From NCBI GenBank assembly GCA_030704615.1, contig CM060732.1:39599053-39663052 (forward strand): a stretch of DNA of 64,000 nt, read 5' to 3'. The notes beneath the pieces were generated by a model that saw only the letters and a list, made by a program, of their open reading frames with translations, was not told the DNA's origin and made no database searches. Source of the DNA: Takakia lepidozioides. Lineage: Eukaryota; Streptophyta; Takakiopsida; Takakiales; Takakiaceae. Shown here in pieces: positions 1 to 12,591 of the stretch; within the stretch, counting starts at the first letter, position 1; each line of letters starts with the position of its first letter. The position numbers were made by a program, and so were the translations under genes.

Positions 1-462
1 GTCTGCACCAACAAAGTTATGGAAAACGTCGTCCACCCTGGTGACCCTACCATCTGCAGCAACAACTTCGTTAGCAGCACTACTACCGTGTATACTAAAC
101 AGATGATGGTAAAGGAAACGGGTGGAACAAGATTTCCACCCACGCTCTACAGGATCATAGAGTCTGATGAGATCCGTCTTGCCATCCTTGCACCAAAAAA
201 AATACATGTCATTCTGGCGAGGGACCTGATCGCAAAGGTCCTTGAAACCTTGAGAAAACAGTAGAGTGTTCCATCGTTTGCACACCGATCGTAACTGCAT
301 AAGGCTTGGATACGGTAAGAATGCCAACACTCTGTCCAGTAACTCGGGAGGGAGCATGCTCCACAGCTGCTCGTCCATCACCTCTACCGGATTACTCTTG
401 GGCCCAAAGAATAAGGACGCACTAGCAAGATCTCCTTTCCACCTTCCTGCAGAGCTACACAT
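1..462 (-). CDS. F-box protein, 5' part (runs off the window)
   Basis: The minus strand is open from an ATG at 462 to the window edge (154 codons). A second in-frame ATG at 378 is an alternative start. Residues about 29-70 form an F-box: a 'LPPELLDRVLAFLPYPSL' core followed by 'LRSVCKRWNTLL', the usual Leu/Pro-rich helix and the Val-Cys-Lys-x-Trp signature. F-box proteins are substrate receptors of SCF ubiquitin ligases and bind SKP1 through this domain. The following residues ('FFWCKDGKTDLIRLYDP') resemble the first blade of the kelch or F-box-associated beta-propeller seen in many plant F-box proteins. The 3' end lies outside the window. The gene is divergent from AP3M, with about 300 bp between the two starts. 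The F-box is clear; the start and the propeller type are less sure. Confidence 0.78.
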   Translation of the reverse strand, partial: MCSSAGRWKGDLASASLFFGPKSNPVEVMDEQLWSMLPPELLDRVLAFLPYPSLMQLRSVCKRWNTLLFSQGFKDLCDQVPRQNDMYFFWCKDGKTDLIRLYDPVERGWKSCSTRFLYHHLFSIHGSSAANEVVAADGRVTRVDDVFHNFVGAD

Positions 463-760
463 CACAAGTATCTGAAATTTTCAAAAATCTACAATGAGCT
501 CACTTGGAAGGTCCTCCACAAAAATGGGTGCCGCTAATTTCAGCTCATCTCAGCTCTGGGAGGAAGGAGAAGGAGCGCCATGCAAGGACTAGGGCCGGCA
601 TGGCGGCATTCATCCACATTCCCTTTGTTTATCATTTTGCACTCATCCGAATCCCAGAGTGCGGAGAGCGAGGGTTAGGGTTAAGCGCAGCTCCGCAAGC
701 ATCGTGTTGGATTTGCGAGGAGGACATAATCAGGGCGTGCTGAAGAAGACTGCTGCAGTC
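463..760. promoter_or_regulatory. Shared upstream region of divergent F-box and AP3M genes
   Basis: Only 298 bp separate the F-box start (minus) from the AP3M start (plus), so both core promoters and 5' leaders must fit here or overlap the neighbouring gene, unless the F-box start is misplaced. A telomere-box-like AGGGTTAGGGTTA lies at about 671-684. Such telo-boxes are common in plant promoters of broadly expressed genes. No convincing TATA box was seen. Confidence 0.4.
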
Positions 761-1117
761 ATGCTGCACTGCATTTTCCTTCTCTCAGATACTGGGTATG
801 TGTGATCTGCAAAATGCTGAAACTCAAGCATTGGCGTTTCCAATTAGTCTTGCGTTGAAATGCTATTCTGTAAGCAGAACTGTGGTCAGAAGCAATGAAT
901 TCACCCCAAGCCAATGTCCACGCCGGTCTCATGTCATTGGTGAGCAAATGCGCGATAATTGAGAACAGGTTGCAACTTCGGTGTTAATTGTTAATAGACA
1001 TGGGCATGGCAGGGAGGTGATGTTGGAGAAGCAATGGATGGGACAGCAGGTGGATCGCTCCATTTGCAGTTGGTTCTGGAAACAGGCTCACCCCTCAGCT
1101 CAATCCCGTCAAGAGGT

Positions 1118-1160
<43 letters not shown>

Positions 1161-4100
1161 CAATACCTAATTTCCTCTGAAACATGGAACGCGAGGCCCT
1201 GGTCGGTAGGGGTATGTACTCAAGGGCGTGTCAATACCAATGTTCAGAAGGAATGGTTAATGGAAACTCAGTTCAAATCGCGTACATCTGAGTATTCGAC
1301 ATGAGACCGAGGATGGTGAACAGTTTCGGATGCAACATGTGAACAATAGTTTCAAAGAATGACTCCGAACTGGCACTGCTATGGTAACGTGCTTGTTTGG
1401 GTGGATCGGGAAAGCCATAATCAACTTTGTTGAGGTAAGTAGCACCCCACGGGAGCAAGCCTTATGGGGCGCCATTCTGCTGCTTTTTCAAAACTGGGTG
1501 TGGGGGCAGCTCGAGCAAGCTATCATGAGTAGGTCCCTCCTGATCTGGCTGGTTCTTCCTTGAGATGTAATCCCTTAACTTCTGTGGACTCATCCTTGTC
1601 CATTTGTGGGTATAGGTACCCCTCCCTCCACGGGCAGTTTAGGTTTAGCCCTTTTTCTTCCTGATATGACATGCACATTGGATGGTCTCTAAAGAGTAGA
1701 ACTCTTGACTTCTTGTCTAACTGAAGTGTTTTCTTCGTGCTTGTTAAACATACACCTATGTTTATGAGCATGTATTTATACCACAATTTACATTCACTCT
1801 CGGGAGCTGAAGAAGGCGGTGGGGAGTTGCCGCAGCCAGTTCCTGCTATGCATACCGCATGTTATTCAATTTCCTTCGCACTTACATGGACGCCTTCTTT
1901 GTTCTTGTGCAGCAGGCATATGAGATTCAAGTGCCATCAGTAATAGCAGCACCAACATACTATGTCTTACATATTGTACGGGAGGGCATTACATTCCTGG
2001 CATGTGCTCAGTCGGAGATGCCTCCTTTGCTTGGGATTGAGGTGAGGTGGCTGGTACTTTAAAGCTCTTTCTTGGTAGAAGTTTCCATTGTGGAGTAAAA
2101 TATTTCTACAACTGACGATGTTAATCGTGCTAGAGATCTGGATTTCAGCAACTATGCAAATTGAAAGATGTGGGTGTTCTCATTCAGTTTCTGGACCAAA
2201 ACATTTCCATGTCTATGATACCCGTATTATCTGCGGCAAACACACTCTCAGTGGTGTGTGCTTAGATTGTTTGTCAAATGGTGAATTCTGTTGTTCTAAC
2301 AGTTTCTCCCAGAGGGCTTCAGGCAGGGTTGTCTGATGGGGGCAGCTGCTGATGTGGAAGTTTGTTTGCAGGGTTGCAGACGTCCTCTCAGAGTACCTGG
2401 GAGGGCTCAATGAGGACCTCATCAAAGATAACTTTGTCATTGTCTATCAGGTATGACCATCAGTATGGGCTTGGCTTTCATCTTTTGGTTGTATCAGTTG
2501 GTGTATTGCTCTGGATTGTGGCGAGGAAACCACATGGCCAACAGTTTTTGTGGCTGGAACACAACAGATTTACCAAGGACGCAAATAACTTCAAAATATT
2601 GCACTGTTGGATGGCAGCTACTGGATGAGATGATGGACGGCGGGTTCCCTCTGACAACCGAGTCCAGCGTTTTGAAGGAGATGATAGTGCCACCCAATTT
2701 GGTGAGCCGGGTTCTCAGTGTGGTGACAGGTGGATCATCCAGCATGAACAGCACCCTCCCCTTGGCCACTGCGTCCAATGTACCCTGGCGGGCTAGTGGC
2801 ATCAAACACTCAAACAATGAAATCTACTTCGATCTCATGGAGGAGATGGATGCCACTGTCAATCGGTATCTCCCTTGTTCTAATCTTGGAGTTGTTGTTC
2901 TGCTGTAGCAAGGGTTAGGGCTATTGAGCCAAGGTCTCTTCATAACGAAAGGGTCTGCAGATTATGAGTTTTCTATTACCCATTGCCGAATATTTTACTT
3001 CCTACATAAATTAACATCGACGGAGACATATTTGTTTATACACCAAATGGTGTGATACGGGAAGGACTCATCAGATGTAAGTGGCTTCTGCTCTCATTGG
3101 TAACCGCTGAGGAGATGTTAAGACAACTCTGAGAGAGGGTTCAAAAACAGAGGTGATGAGGTGTGCCTGTGGAGTCACACCTGGCACAGAAAGGCAATTG
3201 ACAGATGGAGACCTGTATGATGGGGGACTGCATTGTACTGTTGACAAGAGTGGTTAGTAGCAAGGGGTTCACTACCAAAGGGAAGAGATGTATTCATTAT
3301 CACGGTCCTTCCCAAAGCCTTGTAGTTGTAACTTCTGTGTCCGGGTGGGGGGGGGGGGGGATGGGAATCGAGGTTCAGTGAGCAGGTGAGAGCAGAAAAG
3401 AGATGGATGTTGTGTAGCTGGAAGTTTTGGGAAATAAGGTTTGAATTTTTGGACTTGGTGTAATAACAGGGACGGGTTTCTCGCGAAATGTGAAGTTTAT
3501 GGGGAGGTGCTAGCCAACTCCCGCTTGTCAGGCATGCCTGATGTATCACTTTCATTCATAAACCCATCCATCCTCAATGATGTCAGTTTCCATCAATGTG
3601 TCCGCTACAAAACGTGGGAAACAAACCAAAGGCTCTCCTTTGTGCCTCCAGATGGCTCCTTCAAACTCATGCGTTACAGGTCTGTTGCTTTTATGATAAA
3701 CTCTGATAGCTGTTTGCCCACAAGTTTTCCTGAATAACAACTGGTCATGCATATACCTGTATATGTTTGTGCAGCTTCCAGACTGCTTTACAGCCTCTGA
3801 AGGGGTCTAGAAGCTGTAAAGGGGCCTCTTAAAAGTGTGGCAGATTTCATGCTATGTTGCAAATTGGATATCCATAGGAACTCTTCATAAAGATGGGATA
3901 CGTCGCTTACGCCTGCCATTCATTTGACTCTGAATGACTTCACTGAGTTCTCCTCCGCTCTACCTAGATGTATGATGTGCTCTGGAATCTGGCTGTGCAG
4001 AGTGAAGAATCTGAAGAATACGCCCATTTATGTAAGGCCGCAATTAAGTTCCAGTGGAGGAGTGGTCACAGTAAATGTTATGGTGGGCATTCGCTCTGAC

Positions 4101-4804
4101 CCTGGCAAGCCTGTGGACTCCATCATGGTGCAGCTGCCTTTGCCTCCCTCGGTAGCATACTCAGATTTGACAGCTAATCATGGAACTGTCTCATATGACC
4201 ACAACACAAAGGTACTCTTTGCTACTCATGGGTGCATTGGTCTCTGGCAGGACCAGTGCACTCTGGGCATGTATGCTAGTTACTTCCCTGAATTTCTTTA
4301 TTTGGTGCTCTGGGCACCAGGGGCATTTGGTATCTGATTACAACTCCTTGTGATTAGGTTGTGGTTTTTGTTTTCGGAGAGCCGTGTCTATTGCTGAGCA
4401 TGAGGTGGAAAATAATTGATGACTGAAGGGTGAAGGGCCTTGCAGTGAGGTGTCAGTGACTGACTGTAAGTTTTCCTGTGCTCATAGAATGTACTCATAA
4501 GACGATGTTTGCCGTGGCCTGCACTCATAGAGAAGGTAGGAGGTATGTCTTGTTGCAGATTTCTACTTGGATAATAGGGCGCATTCCCAAGGACAAGGCA
4601 CCATGCTTGAGCGGTAAACTGCAGCTGGAAGCAGGCTTGGATAGGCTACATGAGTATCCAACATTATTGGTAGGTTTCAAGATTATGGGGGCTGCACTTT
4701 CAGGTTTAAGAACGGATAAAGTAGAGGTTCAGTGTGCAGAATATCGAGCCTACAAAGGCATCCGCGCATTGACACGTGCTGCTAGCTATGAAATCAGGAC
4801 CTAA
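761..4804 (+). CDS. AP3M: AP-3 complex subunit mu (AP3M), 8 exons, complete
   Basis: Medium chain of the AP-3 adaptor, which sorts membrane cargo to the vacuole. Exons: 761-795, 1013-1115, 1913 (or 1916)-2041, 2361-2450, 2618-2865, 3470-3679, 4001-4211, 4559-4804. All introns are GT-AG and the phases match, giving about 422 residues against about 415 in Arabidopsis. The protein begins MLHCIFLLSDTG and continues EVMLEKQW...VDRSICSWFW (longin-like N-terminal domain). 'VADVLSEYLGGLNEDLIKDN' and 'LLDEMMDGGFPLTTES' follow. The C-terminal mu-homology domain includes 'LSFVPPDGSFKLMRYR', 'GIRSDPGKPVDS' and 'IIGRIPKDKAPCLSGKL'. The start is the first ATG and matches the family N-terminus. Exon 3 has a tandem CAG-CAG acceptor that could add or drop one Gln. 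Intron 7 carries a 35-bp LINE stub (4489-4523). No disruption is seen. Confidence 0.93.
1119..1157. repeat. (CT)n microsatellite in AP3M intron 2
   Basis: About 19 CT units begin three bases after the GT donor of exon 2. A CT tract so close to a donor is unusual, since pyrimidine tracts normally lie at the acceptor side. Length changes here could affect splicing. Confidence 0.9.
3347..3360. repeat. Poly-G run in AP3M intron 5
   Basis: Fourteen consecutive G residues inside the intron between exons 2618-2865 and 3470-3679. Confidence 0.9.
4489..4523 (-). mobile_element. 35-bp 3'-end LINE stub in AP3M intron 7
   Basis: The segment matches, with a few changes, the last 30-odd bases of the LINE family seen at 23622-24340 and 25265-29118, in minus orientation (GTACTCATAAGACG...TTTGCCGT reads inward from the 3' end). 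It is flanked by an 8-bp direct repeat CTCATAGA at 4481-4488 and 4524-4531, as expected for target-primed reverse transcription that aborted almost at once. Confidence 0.75.
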
Positions 4805-6213
4805 AACCTAGGCCCTTTGTCCTTACAGTCTGTAATGAGACTTTCAATACTGTTGGCAACTTTGTGATAGCTGCTGAATTGATTTTCCTGAGTGCTCTCT
4901 GGATGCACATCGGAAGTCATGGTAATGAGAAGATAGAGAAGACGTGGTACATAGATTATAACTATAGTACTAAAGAATACCCATTCTAAATACAGTGTTG
5001 GCTTTAGAAAGATAATCAAGCCAAAGCCCTCGTTGAGCTACAAGCAGAATGTTGGCTCCACAGGCCCGAGTAGCAAACTGATCATGTTGTGTATACTGAG
5101 GTAAGTCTCAATTGAGACCAGATCTTGTTTGTCATGTCCTCTTGGTGAGATATAATGGGTGGTTGACTGCCAAACATCTGGAAATGAGGTTGAGAAAGTA
5201 CATGCGCACTGTTTCAGACAGGACATCCACCTGGGGAGATAGATAGACCTCAGTTTTGACACAGTAGTGCTTGTGCATGATGGAGCTTCATGGCAAGCCA
5301 CTGAAGTGTTTGACATTTACGTCTGAGGAAGTGCTGCAGCATATAGCAGTGCTACCTGGCATGGACTAGACAATCCCGATGGCCAGTGATGGAGAAGTAT
5401 AAAGTTGCTTCAGGCGAACTACTGTTCATTGGGTGTAGGTGGACACCCTTGGGCCTCCTGTAACAAGAGAAGGTGCCCATAAGAGTTCCCAAATTGGATT
5501 ATGATATCATCAACATTTGACAAGTTTTTTGGGTTTGAAGGCACAGATGCTGCAAGAGGGCGTTTGGTTCCTGGTTTGTAAAGGATTGCAGCAACACTCC
5601 TTCAGGGAAAAGGGGTGGCGAAGTAACAACAGGCTGGAGCATAGACTTTAATATGTGGGCAAGAAAAGTGGGTGTCAATAAACACCATCATGTTTTGAGA
5701 GTGAAGGTTGTTGGTAAGACAAGCATAAGACGAAGCTTTTCAAAATTAAACAAACTCTGCATTGAATTGCCTCTAATAATATCGGGCTGTAGATATACTG
5801 AGTAGGATAAAACCTAAGGAGTTTGGTAACCTTGGAGCTCAAAAAGTGTAAGCCCATTCTCCCCTTTGGATCCCTAGCAAACATTGCCAACCTCCAGTTT
5901 TCCAGATACTTATAGTAGCATTAACAGATTGAAAATTGCAAACTTACCAACTGCATTCAACTGTGACCATTCCCAGCTAACAACAGATTGTGGCTCAAAC
6001 TATGCATTGATTTCATAATAGAAACTATTAGGTTGTAGGAGCATGAGGAGACAATGCCATTAGTTGGTTGAAGCACTTTTCTATAATTCAGGGAGCGGTT
6101 AGAAACTATCTGCTTTCAATTGACTCACCTAACCCCATCTCGCTCATATTAAGGGTCATAATCACAGGAAGCCCTTGAATGCCTACATTTTCAAAGGAGA
6201 AATGAAATGAAAT

Positions 6214-6510
6214 GGGCGGTATTTGTAAAGCTTTAAGAATTTTAAACAAGGAGAGTGTAAGTGAATCTCGACGCATATTTCTCTTTCGTTGTGGTGTTGT
6301 ATTTCTCTACTTAGAGGTTCTTATTGACTCTTGTACAGTCACCTCATATCGGTCTTTAACCCTTGCGCCCATTCCGCCCGATTTTTCACTGCCTAGGTCA
6401 ACTTTTTGAACAAAGGGCACAGGGCGCTTAAGGGGTAATAAAGCTTTACCTCATATCGGTATTTGTAAAGCTTTAGGAATTTCAAACAAGGAGAGTGTAA
6501 GTGAATCGCA
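6214..6510. repeat. Two direct copies of a ~52-bp repeat
   Basis: The block starting CGGTATTTGTAAAGCTTTA and ending AGAGTGTAAGTGAATC occurs at about 6214-6268 and again at about 6456-6510 with a few mismatches. The phrase ACCTCATATCGGT is also repeated between them, so the duplicated tract is probably longer and partly eroded. Confidence 0.7.
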
Positions 6511-6628
6511 TATTGTGGGATTCAACTTAGCTTAGCTAACCTTTGCTCTAATCATTATTGCTGAACCGCAATACCCACCACAATTTGTCGTCTGTCTATT
6601 TTGGGTTTTGGTTGTGGCGGTTGAGGAA

Positions 6629-6751
6629 GGTTCGAGATATGAATTAGGGGGCGCTTGCAACCGCCATTTGACATTATGATAGCGACAAAAGGTTCGAGAT
6701 ATGAATTAGGGAGCACTTGCAACCGCCATTTGACATTATAATAGCGACAAA
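6629..6751. repeat. 62-bp tandem duplication
   Basis: GGTTCGAGATATGAATTAGG followed by a CTTGCAACCGCCATTTGACA block is present at 6629-6690 and again at 6691-6751 with only a few substitutions. The copies abut directly. Confidence 0.85.
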
Positions 6752-8661
6752 TAAGTTGGCACCGGATTCTTTTCCACGAAACTAGGGGAGTTGTAGGTGG
6801 CGCTCAACAATCCGTGTCTACGCAACAGAGCATCTTGAGAGTGGGGAGAGCATGAAAGGCAGTGGAACGATTGCGTGCTCAACAGGTTTCGCACCAAAAC
6901 ATACCCCCCATATACCGTAATGCGGTGCCAGAGCATCTTGACTGTTGGCGGTTGGAACTTGCCTAAAGGTGGTGATGCTGTTCCATTAGGCATGCCAATT
7001 GTGGGGAGCAATTCCGCAAACTTGTGATGAATGAGCATCCCCCCAGTAACGGATGAAAGTGGCTTTGCTAGCTCCACCCATTGTGGAGAGCAAAGCCGAC
7101 AAGCAGACAGTGGGGTTGAATGCAGGGAGGGCTTACTGGCTCCAAACTAGCAGCATTCTAATCTCATATACCCAGCTCCTGCATTGAGGGTGTGAGAGAA
7201 AAAGAGAGAGAGAGAGAGTGTGTCTCTGTGTGAGAGAGAGTCCTGGTATTGCATTCTCAACCCTGACATCTTAATTGGAGCTTAATGTGTATGCTAACTG
7301 TGCAGGAAGACAACTTGAAAGAGTGCCTGAAAGCAATTTTCATACTGATGAGAGTGGAGGCAGTGTTTAAGCGCGGCCTGGCTGGAACTTGGAACCGCCA
7401 TAGCCAGAGCTTGAAACTTGAAACCGTGTGTCAGGCCAAAAACAGAAGTGTGCTCACTAGGAATTCCTGCTTTACACGTTGCTTAGTAAGCTGGAATCAA
7501 TTTAAGTAGAACACCTAGCGGCAATCCTTGCCTAATGGAGCTTTGTCCAAAGCTGACATGGGGCTTACTGGAGAGACAACAGCCGAGGTGGAGTCTGGAT
7601 ATGTAAGTATCTACAAGTAGCAGTCTGGAGACAGACCTGCACCAGAAGAGACCGCCATAGCCTGAGATTAAAACGTGCTAAAAACACACTGTGCTGAACT
7701 AAAAACAAACGGAAAAACATAAGTGTGTCACAGTACACGGGGGGGGGGCCAAGGTCTAAAAAAAGGCCAGCAGCACAGAGCCTAGAGCGGCAAAGCGAGA
7801 TGGTTTTTAATTACCTCCCACGCGCCGTGCTGGACATTGGCACGCCCCAACCCATCCGCCGTGCCTTCTGCCGCTTCCCGCTCCCCCGCCCTCTTCTCCC
7901 CCGCTGTTCAGTAGCCTTCTTACTTACCTGCTGCAGCTTAATTTGCCACAGCTCACCAACTCACAGGCCCACACAGCAGAGCTATTTTTCCTCTCAGTTT
8001 TTCCTGCTGACCACTGACATCTCTCCAAGTAGTTGCCCACAGCGAAAGCAATCTCTGTGGAGTGAATTGCGTTGCGGCGGCTGCGTGTACACAATTCATA
8101 GATCGCTGGCCCGAGCTGAGCTGGCTTAGATTATCTTCGGCTCAAGAGCCGCTTGAACATATTGGCAAGGCATTATATAACACTGGCTCCCAATTAAGAG
8201 TTGCTTTGCTAAGGTAAGCTTGCTTTATGCGGAGGGCTGACTGAAAGTAGATACTTAACTACAAATCCAATCAACGATACTTTCCAAATAGGCAAACTGC
8301 ACTAATAGTTGCTTGCCTACACAGATTACCAATCTGAATTCGCTATCAACACTTCCTCATATAGGCAGACCAGTGGATTGTCATTTAAAAAATTCCCCTA
8401 CAACCCAGAGCTAATTATTCCACTGTACCGATCGTTTCCTGATATAGTCAGGCTGAATTCGATCCTTGGGATCACCATTTGCAAGCCAGCACTAGGATGG
8501 TACCGTACTACCGACTGGTCCTCTTGACTTGACTTTGTGAATTACACAAGCGGGGGCGGAGTTATGGCTGTCCGTTCACACACTTAAGGGCCATTATCCT
8601 AGGAGCCGCAGCTAACTTACGATACGAAGCGCTTTCTCAGGAAAGCATTCTTATCGACTTC

Positions 8662-8698
8662 ATTGCAAATTTGGGTTAGTCCTACCCAAATTTGCAAT
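8662..8698. repeat. Perfect inverted repeat, 15-bp arms, 7-nt loop
   Basis: ATTGCAAATTTGGGT (8662-8676) and ACCCAAATTTGCAAT (8684-8698) are exact reverse complements around the loop TAGTCCT. The arms do not extend further. It is not followed by a T-run and lies far from any recognised gene. Confidence 0.9.
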
Positions 8699-11600
8699 TA
8701 ACCATCAGCGTCCTCGATCGACACGAGTCGGGATCTGACCTCCGCCACGTGAAAGTTCAAATTGCCATCCCAGCTTGCGGGAAGGGCAGCTAGAAAAAAG
8801 TAGGCCCTTTTCGCTGGAGGCGACCGAGCTGGTCATTGATTTCAGACAAGGATTTTAGCTTATTCCCACAACCAGTTGCTGCCCTCTGTTCCTTTCTAAA
8901 TTACCCTCTGAGCTGGTGACAACTGCACCGCCAAGGTTGGTCATCCACACTAATGTCGCAGTACATGAGCTTTTCACCATCCTCCCGAGTCCATAGTCCC
9001 TACCTAATCCCCCACTTGCGTGTCTGGTATGAGGACTCGGGCCCCAGACTCTAAACTTGGCCATCTCTGGCAAACACACCCAACCCTGCAAAACCATCAT
9101 AAGACGGGCCCCATCAGGGCCCCATCGCGGCCCCACTTAGCAGGCCCTCCTGCAAGTGTCAACTCAACTCCGACTCGGAATGCAACAATTGTTGCGCATG
9201 CAGATCTCGAAGCTGAAGACCATGGCCGCTGCACTCTTCAAACGCAGACAGCGAAGAGACGAGAAGAGAGAGAGAGGAGACGAGAGAGAGAGAGAGCGCG
9301 CGTGCCTGCCAATATTCCGCAGTTGACTACGCGCTGTACCCGTCGCAGTTCGCAAGTGCGGGAATCCCGTACCAACTGGCAACCATCCATCCATCCGCCG
9401 TTCACCATCCGCTCGTGACGGATGATTGAGTTCGCATCCATTATTGCGCTTCTCGTCCATCCAGGCTGCAGTTAATTCATATCTTGTGAACTGATTAATA
9501 CGCATGCGAAATGATCACCATAAAAACAACTATCTTTTTTTTCCTTTTTCTTTTTTACACTATCATTTAGTCCATCATATTATGGTTTTATGACGCCCAC
9601 CCAAAATGATGGGTGTGACGATAATGTTAAATGACCGGGCCCATTTCAACATGGGAACATGGTGGGGAACATTACGTAGGCTGGGAATTTAATCGGTAGG
9701 CTAACGCACCGGTCCGTTGTGATGTGCGGCATGGGATTTCGAAAAGCCGCAAATAGAGGGTATGTTCCCATGACCGGGAATGAGCACAACCCATGATATA
9801 AGGCGCCACGGGTACGATCGGCATGTACCAGCCCCGGAGCCAAGATTTGTTAATCATTGAGCCGACATATTGTACAGAATATTACTTGCAAGCCTGATTT
9901 GCGCGACATCAGGCCCCCACCTCGTCGCTTCGACCACAAATTAAAATTGAATCTTGTCCTAACGTGCTTCCCAAGCTCTCGATCACAATTATTAATAGAT
10001 GTGCAAGCACTCCGCTTAAAAAAACGGAGAAATTTTTTGGAGCTCCACCACGAGGATCTTGTCTATACTCGTCCGTCCGGGCGGTTGGTCTCGTAACACT
10101 GCTCCGGATAATCTAGAGTGGCCACCAATGCGACCGATGTGCACCCCACCGATGCGCGACGAACAAACAAACGAATGATAGATGAGACAAGTGGATGAAC
10201 TATGGATGGATGAATGTAAAACTGGGGGAAGGTGTCAGTAGTGTGGTAAATGAAGTCAAAATACCCAGACATATTCTCTGCCCCACTCATTGCAGCATTT
10301 ACCCCCCTGCCATTGCACTTATATCCCCTACTTACACGGCCTCGCTCGCTCGTTTAATGCACCCCATTTTAAGCACATTAGAGAGGGGAAAAATAACATT
10401 TTTCAACGTCACATAATTCTCACTCATATTTAGTGCCCAATAATCCCCACACAATTTTGAAAATTCTACAGCACACGTGTTCTGGAACCGTACAATATAT
10501 AAAATATTAATGCCATTATTTTAATTAACAATGAATAATACATGTCACTTGACTCCGTCAATTCCGTTGTAAAGCAATAAATTCAGCATCTGACCGTACT
10601 CATCTGACCCTCACCAAAATATAGACTGGACTTTCAGCAATCTGGCATTTTCGAATCAACCCGGAAATTATTTTTTAATTCCTTTTTGTGTTTCTTATTG
10701 TGTTCTTTTTCCCACCGGCATCTTCGTGAGTATATGCGATCTGGATGTTGGACGTCTCATCCATCCCCACGAGCTCCTCATCCATCGGCCTCGGGTAGTC
10801 TACCGTTAGTCGGCATCTGGGGCCCGTTGCAAAACTCTAAAAATGGCGATATGCATCATCCGCTATCGGCTACTGTACCCCAATCATCATAGCTGCCCAT
10901 AGCCAGGTTTAGCCATTCTCTGTCCCGCCTGAGGGAGGTGGCGCTATTGGATGAAGTGGAGGGTCCCGGATGGATGACATGTACCGGGGGCCCCGATCAT
11001 TAGGTCAAAGCGGCCGGACTGGTCCACCACCGTCCGGCGCAACTGCTTTTCCGGACTCCCGTCCCGCCGATACCGAAACTGCGGCCGGAAACGCAGCAGC
11101 CGTATCTATATTCTCGTGGTTGCGTTGACCTGCCTCCGTCAGACAGTGGGGCCCATTTGACAGCCCCTGCTTTGCACACGGGGGCAGTCTGTAAACCCTG
11201 CCTTCATGAAGCCTGCTTTAGTGTTAAATATTTGCTTGACTCTTAACACTCGGTGTACCTGCCAAATTTTCTGCTAATTTTTATTACTACTCTTATTTAT
11301 TACTGGTAACTACAGGGAACCCGGCAGGAATATGCGCACTCTATGCCCGAATCTATCGCTTGGTTTAGTAAATTCTGTGTTCCCCCCTTTTGTGTTAATC
11401 CCTTGTTAATTGCTGCTCCCGAGGTAGCGCATTTATGTGGGGGCCATTCTGTCAGAGATTGGCAGGCTCGAGTAGTGTGACATTTAATGCTCATGAGGAT
11501 GGGCTGCAGGGGTGGGGTTGGCATTGTCTGTTCAGCCCTGATTCTGCATCCACGACTCGGGCTGAGAGAGGGTGGTCGTGGATGAAAACCATCCGGGAGT

Positions 11601-12203
11601 CGTTTGACTAAAAAGCTCCTTTGACGGGTACAGGGGATGTCAAATCGTCCGGCTGAAAGGACCCGGAGGGCTGACTGGGGGCAGGAGGAGTGTGGGCGCC
11701 ACACTCCACACGCGTGCAAGAGCGCGATCCTGCCCGGGCCCGCCGCCCGGGGATTTCTCGGCCGCCGCCCCCGTCGGCTCGGGGGTCAGGCACGGCGCTG
11801 TCCCTACGCCACCCCCCGCCTCCCTTTCCTTATTTTTGTGTATTTTATTTTTATTTTCCGCCATTTTTTCTGCGTATGATAAAACAAAGGGAAATTGGCT
11901 GCGGGCGAGCATCTAAGTTTGGGGGGAGTTAATATTATAAGCGGCTATAGTTACCGCGGGATGATTGACGGAGCGGCCGACCCACTATTTTTCAGTTTAT
12001 CGCTGTCCATTAATAACCCCTCCATCATCACCCTCACATGACCCCTTTCACGGGTCAGGAATCCACTGCACCATTCATGGGCTGGGGACCCCTTTCAGGA
12101 AACAAGCCGCCGGATATTTACAATTTTCCCCGCATAATACATATATATTATTATTTAATATTGTTTTGTATTATTTAAAATTGGTAGCGACCTTAAAAGA
12201 GAT

Positions 12204-12210
<7 letters not shown>

Positions 12211-12238
<28 letters not shown>
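12211..12238. repeat. (GA)n microsatellite
   Basis: About 14 GA units. Similar GA tracts at about 7205-7240, 9255-9300 and 13490-13502 mark this region upstream of and into the bHLH leader. Confidence 0.85.
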
Positions 12239-12242
<4 letters not shown>

Positions 12243-12591
12243 TGTGAGGTGATGTAAAGTGGGCCCTGCCCACATGCTTCATCCGCCGCTCTCTATTCAC
12301 ACATGGCCAATCACGTGGCGAGCCCCCATCTCCTCCCACGTGCCCTTGCCTCCTAACTCGGGCAATCTGTAACCTCCGTCGATGCATCCGTCCAACGGAT
12401 GGATGTATTTATAATCACATATCAGTTCCAACATATTACTAATTGTTAGATAATCAGCTAAACGTTGGAACTCTGGAACGACTTCGGCACGTAATTTAAA
12501 GGGGGGGCAACTTTGGGGGCTATTTCCATGGGCCTCGCGTGCATTGGAATTGAGCCCTTGGGCCGGGTGGGGGTTTTGCATGGCCGTCGCA

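Larger units (their letters stand above)
4805..12591. other. Intergenic region without a recognisable gene
   Basis: No open frame in this 7.8-kb interval looked like a known family, and the frames are short and mutually overlapping. It contains two copies of a ~52-bp direct repeat (6214-6268, 6456-6510), a 62-bp tandem duplication (6629-6751), a perfect 15-bp-arm hairpin (8662-8698), GA-rich microsatellites (7200-7250, 9255-9300, 12211-12238) and a locally GC-rich zone near 10900-11850. Non-coding exons of the downstream bHLH gene could lie in the right half, but I cannot place any. Confidence 0.6.

Noticed and set aside
671-684. Telomeric repeat tract
   Set aside because: Only two TTAGGG-like units; better read as a promoter telo-box than as interstitial telomere.
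11640-11930. Overlapping frames on both strands
   Set aside because: Compositional openness in GC-rich DNA; no start context, no family resemblance.
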